7,085 bases of DNA, taken from an uncultured Desulfobacterales bacterium (GTDB taxonomy: Bacteria > Desulfobacterota > Desulfobacteria > Desulfobacterales > JAFDCJ01). How positions within the stretch are numbered: position 1 is the first letter of the stretch; the number at the start of each line of letters is the position of its first letter. The notes under the pieces are model-generated. The model saw only the letters and a program-made list of their open reading frames with translations, was not told where the DNA came from and did no database searches. The position numbers and the translations under genes are program-made. The stretch spans positions 1 through 7,085 of the forward strand of contig CALZJV010000318.1 in assembly GCA_945787595.1 (NCBI GenBank), written 5' to 3'. Below, in pieces: positions 4,701 to 7,085 of the stretch.

Positions 4701-6560
4701 ATGCAATCAGAAACTAAACAACTAATCCGCATCCTTGTGGCAGATGACGAGTCGGCTGTCCTCGATGCGTATCGTACGGTATTGGAGGTTAAGTCGCAAC
4801 CCGGCAATACCGCGGTCACCGACTTGAAATCAAAGCTGTTTGGCGATACCGGCACCGAAGTGACTCAATCGGATGAAACTGAATTCGTTGTTGTTTATAC
4901 ACAAAGCGCCGAGGAGGCCGTACAAGCGGTACGAGAGAGTATAGAGAGAGATGATCGATTTGCCGTTGCCTTTATCGACATGCGTATGCCACCTGGACCT
5001 GATGGCGTGTGGGCGTCCAGCGAGATCCGGGCACTCGATTCTCAGATTGATATCGTCATTTCTACCGCCTATTCGGACGTAGATCCAAGTGAGCTCTCTC
5101 GACAGGTGCCACCAGTCAGTAAGATGTTTTATGTCCAAAAGCCATTTCACCCCCATGAGGTTCGACAGCTTGCCATTGCTTTGGGGGAAAAATGGTCTGC
5201 AGAGAAAAAGATTCAGCGCCTCGCATATTACGACAGTTTAACAAAATTGCCCAATCGGGAGTTATTCCATACACGCCTGGAACAGTCCATTGCTCTTGCA
5301 AAACGTCAGGGACGATCGATGGCTGTTTTGTTTTTAGACATAGACAATTTCAAGCGCATTAACGACACACTTGGGCACAGTGTGGGAGATGAGCTTTTAT
5401 GCGAGACAGCCCGACGAATTACGGGCTGTCTGCGTAGCAGCGACGCCGCTACACGTCCATCGGCCGAAGACGCTGACGAAAACCACCTCGCCAGGCTGGG
5501 TGGGGACGAATTTACCGTGCTTCTCTCAAGCCTCAAGCACCCCGAGGATGCGTCGATAGTGGCGGATCGAATACGCAAAGAGCTGTCGAAACCCCACCAA
5601 CTGGCCGGCCACAAAATTATTGTCACCCCCAGCATCGGAATCAGCGTATTTCCACAGGATGGGGAAGACGTGGGAGCCCTCTTAAAGAATGCCGATATGG
5701 CGATGTACTTCGCCAAGCGTACAGGACGAAACAATGTTCAGTTCTTCGATGCGTCGATGAGCGAAGCCGCATTGCTTCGCATGAACCTTGAGAACGAGCT
5801 GCGCCATGCGATTGAACGCAACGAGATGACGTTGCATTATCAGCCGCTGTTGGACTTGGCTGCGGGCAAGGTAGTGGGCCTCGAGGCATTACTGCGATGG
5901 CAAAATTTCACACTTGGCAATGTGCCGCCGTTGGATTTTATTCCGGTTGCAGAGGACAGCGGCTTGATCCTTCCCATTGGCGAATGGGTGCTTCGTACGG
6001 CTTGCCGGCAAGCCAAATCCTGGCTCGATGAGGGTTTGTGCCTTGAGCGAATTGCGGTGAATGTATCAGTGCTGCAATTTAACCAAACCAATTTCCCTGA
6101 TCGGGTACAGGAAATACTCCAGGAAGCCCACCTGGAACCTTCCATTTTAGAGCTGGAGATCACCGAATCGGTTCTGATGAAAGATGCCGATCGAACCATA
6201 GACACCCTGAATCGATTGAAGGCCATAGGCGTGCAACTCGCCATTGATGACTTTGGGACCGGCTATTCAAGTCTAAGCTATCTCAAGCAATTTCCCATAG
6301 ACCGACTTAAGATAGATCGATCGTTCATTAAGGCGATCACTGCGAACGCAGACGACCGGGCGATCGCTTGTGCCGTCATCGCAATGGCCGATAACCTGAA
6401 TTTGAGGGTCACTGCTGAAGGGGTTGAGACTGTCGGGCAAATGAATCTTCTACAGCAAGAGAATTGCAACGAAGCCCAAGGCTATTACATTAGCCGTCCC
6501 ATGGCGGCTGAGGACGCAGGGCGTTATCTACACGAGCTCAAAATCGCAAAAGCAAGTTGA
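4701..6560 (+). CDS. Response regulator with REC, GGDEF and EAL domains (c-di-GMP turnover)
   Basis: A 619-residue cytoplasmic regulator likely phosphorylated by the preceding kinase. REC (about 8-160): acidic Asp15/Asp16, phosphoacceptor Asp93 in AFIDMRMP, Thr122, Lys147 in QKPF; about 30 extra residues lie between helix 1 and strand 2 (31-61). GGDEF (about 172-350): DSLTKLPNR (178-186) and an exact GGDEF at 267-271, so cyclase activity is plausible. EAL (about 362-610): EALLRW (395-400), Asn454, Glu486/Glu489 in EITES, Asp516/Asp517 in DDFGTG, Lys537, Glu573/Glu576 in AEGVET and Gln593, so phosphodiesterase activity is also plausible. The usual RxxD inhibitory site is displaced: RSSD (245-248) is followed by about 13 inserted residues. 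GGAGGG (4688-4693) inside the kinase's 3' end supports the ATG and translational coupling. Which activity dominates cannot be read from sequence. Confidence 0.95.
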   Translation: MQSETKQLIRILVADDESAVLDAYRTVLEVKSQPGNTAVTDLKSKLFGDTGTEVTQSDETEFVVVYTQSAEEAVQAVRESIERDDRFAVAFIDMRMPPGPDGVWASSEIRALDSQIDIVISTAYSDVDPSELSRQVPPVSKMFYVQKPFHPHEVRQLAIALGEKWSAEKKIQRLAYYDSLTKLPNRELFHTRLEQSIALAKRQGRSMAVLFLDIDNFKRINDTLGHSVGDELLCETARRITGCLRSSDAATRPSAEDADENHLARLGGDEFTVLLSSLKHPEDASIVADRIRKELSKPHQLAGHKIIVTPSIGISVFPQDGEDVGALLKNADMAMYFAKRTGRNNVQFFDASMSEAALLRMNLENELRHAIERNEMTLHYQPLLDLAAGKVVGLEALLRWQNFTLGNVPPLDFIPVAEDSGLILPIGEWVLRTACRQAKSWLDEGLCLERIAVNVSVLQFNQTNFPDRVQEILQEAHLEPSILELEITESVLMKDADRTIDTLNRLKAIGVQLAIDDFGTGYSSLSYLKQFPIDRLKIDRSFIKAITANADDRAIACAVIAMADNLNLRVTAEGVETVGQMNLLQQENCNEAQGYYISRPMAAEDAGRYLHELKIAKAS

Positions 6561-6891
6561 TGCATCGTGTTCGGTTACCAGCGATAAAATGTGAAGGCAG
6601 AATACGACTCTGAGGTACAAGCGCCCAAATTAACAAATAAAATAATCCAACTATCGACTGGGGGCAATAGCAGGTTTTTCGATTAAGCTTAATACCAAAA
6701 GCTAAAGCGATCGGCACAATTCATGATTCCGGCTATTAACGGATATTAATACTAATAGATATAAATCAAGATTGCTGGAAGAATATTACAAAAAGCGGAG
6801 TTTTAATAATCATAGATTTGAATTCCTTATGAATTTCATAGTTCCACAATACTGAATAAATTTTTTTTCCTATACCTTTAAAACAACCAAA
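6561..6891. other. AT-rich spacer after the operon, no gene
   Basis: No supported gene. Small symmetric sites occur: ATTAAGCTTAAT (6682-6693), a 12-bp palindrome, and TATGA/TCATA (6828-6840). TAGAT-N4-ATCAA (6756-6769) is one mismatch from an FNR box but no gene start lies nearby. A T8 run at 6861-6868 has no convincing stem before it. Confidence 0.5.
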
Positions 6892-6924
6892 ACCAACCCC
6901 AACATTATGTGGTTGGTCTTTTTT
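6892..6924 (+). terminator. Strong intrinsic terminator, probably of the kinase/regulator operon
   Basis: ACCAACC (6892-6898) and GGTTGGT (6911-6917) form a perfect 7-bp stem with a 12-nt loop, followed by C and six T (6919-6924). It lies 332 bp past the regulator stop, so the operon would have a long 3' untranslated end unless an unseen terminator is closer. An outer stem ACAACC/GGTTGT (6883-6888 with 6932-6937) and an alternative 9-bp pairing of 6894-6902 with 6928-6936 also exist. On the minus strand the same arms precede a T-rich stretch, so it may act in both directions. Confidence 0.65.
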
Positions 6925-6989
6925 GTTTTGGGGTTGTGACACGCTCAAATTATCTGTAATAAACCAAAACGACAAAAATTAAATATTAC

Positions 6990-7085
6990 TCCAACAAAGT
7001 TGGAAATATCAGTGCCTTAAAAAGTTTGTGATATTTTCAATTCCGAGTTTGAGTACCGGATTGATGCTTTCTTGCCTATATCAAT
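6990..7085 (+). repeat. Structured intergenic repeat, copy R3 (right end cut by window)
   Basis: It aligns with 1567-1647 of R2 without a gap (51 of 81), with CAACAAAG (6992-6999), the CTTAAAAAG...GTGATAT module (7016-7034) and GCTTTC (7066-7071) at identical spacings; TATCAAT at the window end (7079-7085) matches 1651-1657. Its hairpin TCCG/CGGA (7042-7045 with 7057-7060) sits where R2 has CCAG/CTGG. It also starts with its own hairpin TCCAAC/GTTGGA (6990-7004), absent in R2. The part equivalent to R2 1658-1797 would lie beyond the window. Confidence 0.65.

Noticed and set aside
6756..6769. Second FNR-like site TAGAT-N4-ATCAA
   Set aside because: One mismatch, in AT-rich DNA, and no gene start downstream within the window.
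6766..6975. Minus-strand 69-codon frame after the operon
   Set aside because: TTG start with no properly spaced ribosome site, low-complexity AT-rich composition, and it runs through the terminator arms.

Overview
The window looks like an accessory or low-density stretch of a Gram-negative bacterial chromosome. The two-component and cyclic-di-GMP proteins and a perfect FNR/Anr-type operator suggest a gammaproteobacterium or close relative, but I cannot name a genus. Three full-length genes are present, all on the + strand: an orphan SAM-dependent methyltransferase (577-1392), and a two-gene operon of a CHASE4-HAMP sensor histidine kinase (2793-4697) followed 3 nt later by a REC-GGDEF-EAL response regulator (4701-6560). 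The genes are of balanced composition. The long spaces between them are visibly AT-rich and hold no intact gene of ordinary size.

Layout: 1-191 is a truncated copy of a diverged, structured intergenic repeat (R1). 192-576 is AT-rich leader DNA with a fragment of the same repeat and a short, stop-interrupted reading frame with a strong Shine-Dalgarno. Then comes the methyltransferase. 1547-1797 is the fullest repeat copy (R2). 1798-2792 is about 1 kb without an intact gene: it holds two adjacent + strand hairpins, a 47-codon gene remnant, a 28-codon membrane-peptide-like frame overlapping a terminator-like hairpin, and the FNR-type box. The kinase/regulator operon follows. 6561-6989 is AT-rich and carries a strong terminator with an alternative pairing. 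6990-7085 is a third repeat copy (R3), cut by the window end.

The operon reads as a complete signalling unit. The membrane kinase senses a periplasmic ligand through CHASE4 and should phosphorylate Asp93 of its neighbour, which carries intact diguanylate cyclase and phosphodiesterase signatures. FNR-family control would tie it to oxygen or redox state. The methyltransferase has no visible partner.

The least ordinary feature is the repeat family. It bounds each transcription unit, is diverged in sequence, and keeps hairpins at matching positions, including one two-sided compensatory pair change and several G-U-type changes that make sense only in + strand RNA. I do not recognise it as a known element; it does not look like integron attC sites or a CRISPR array.
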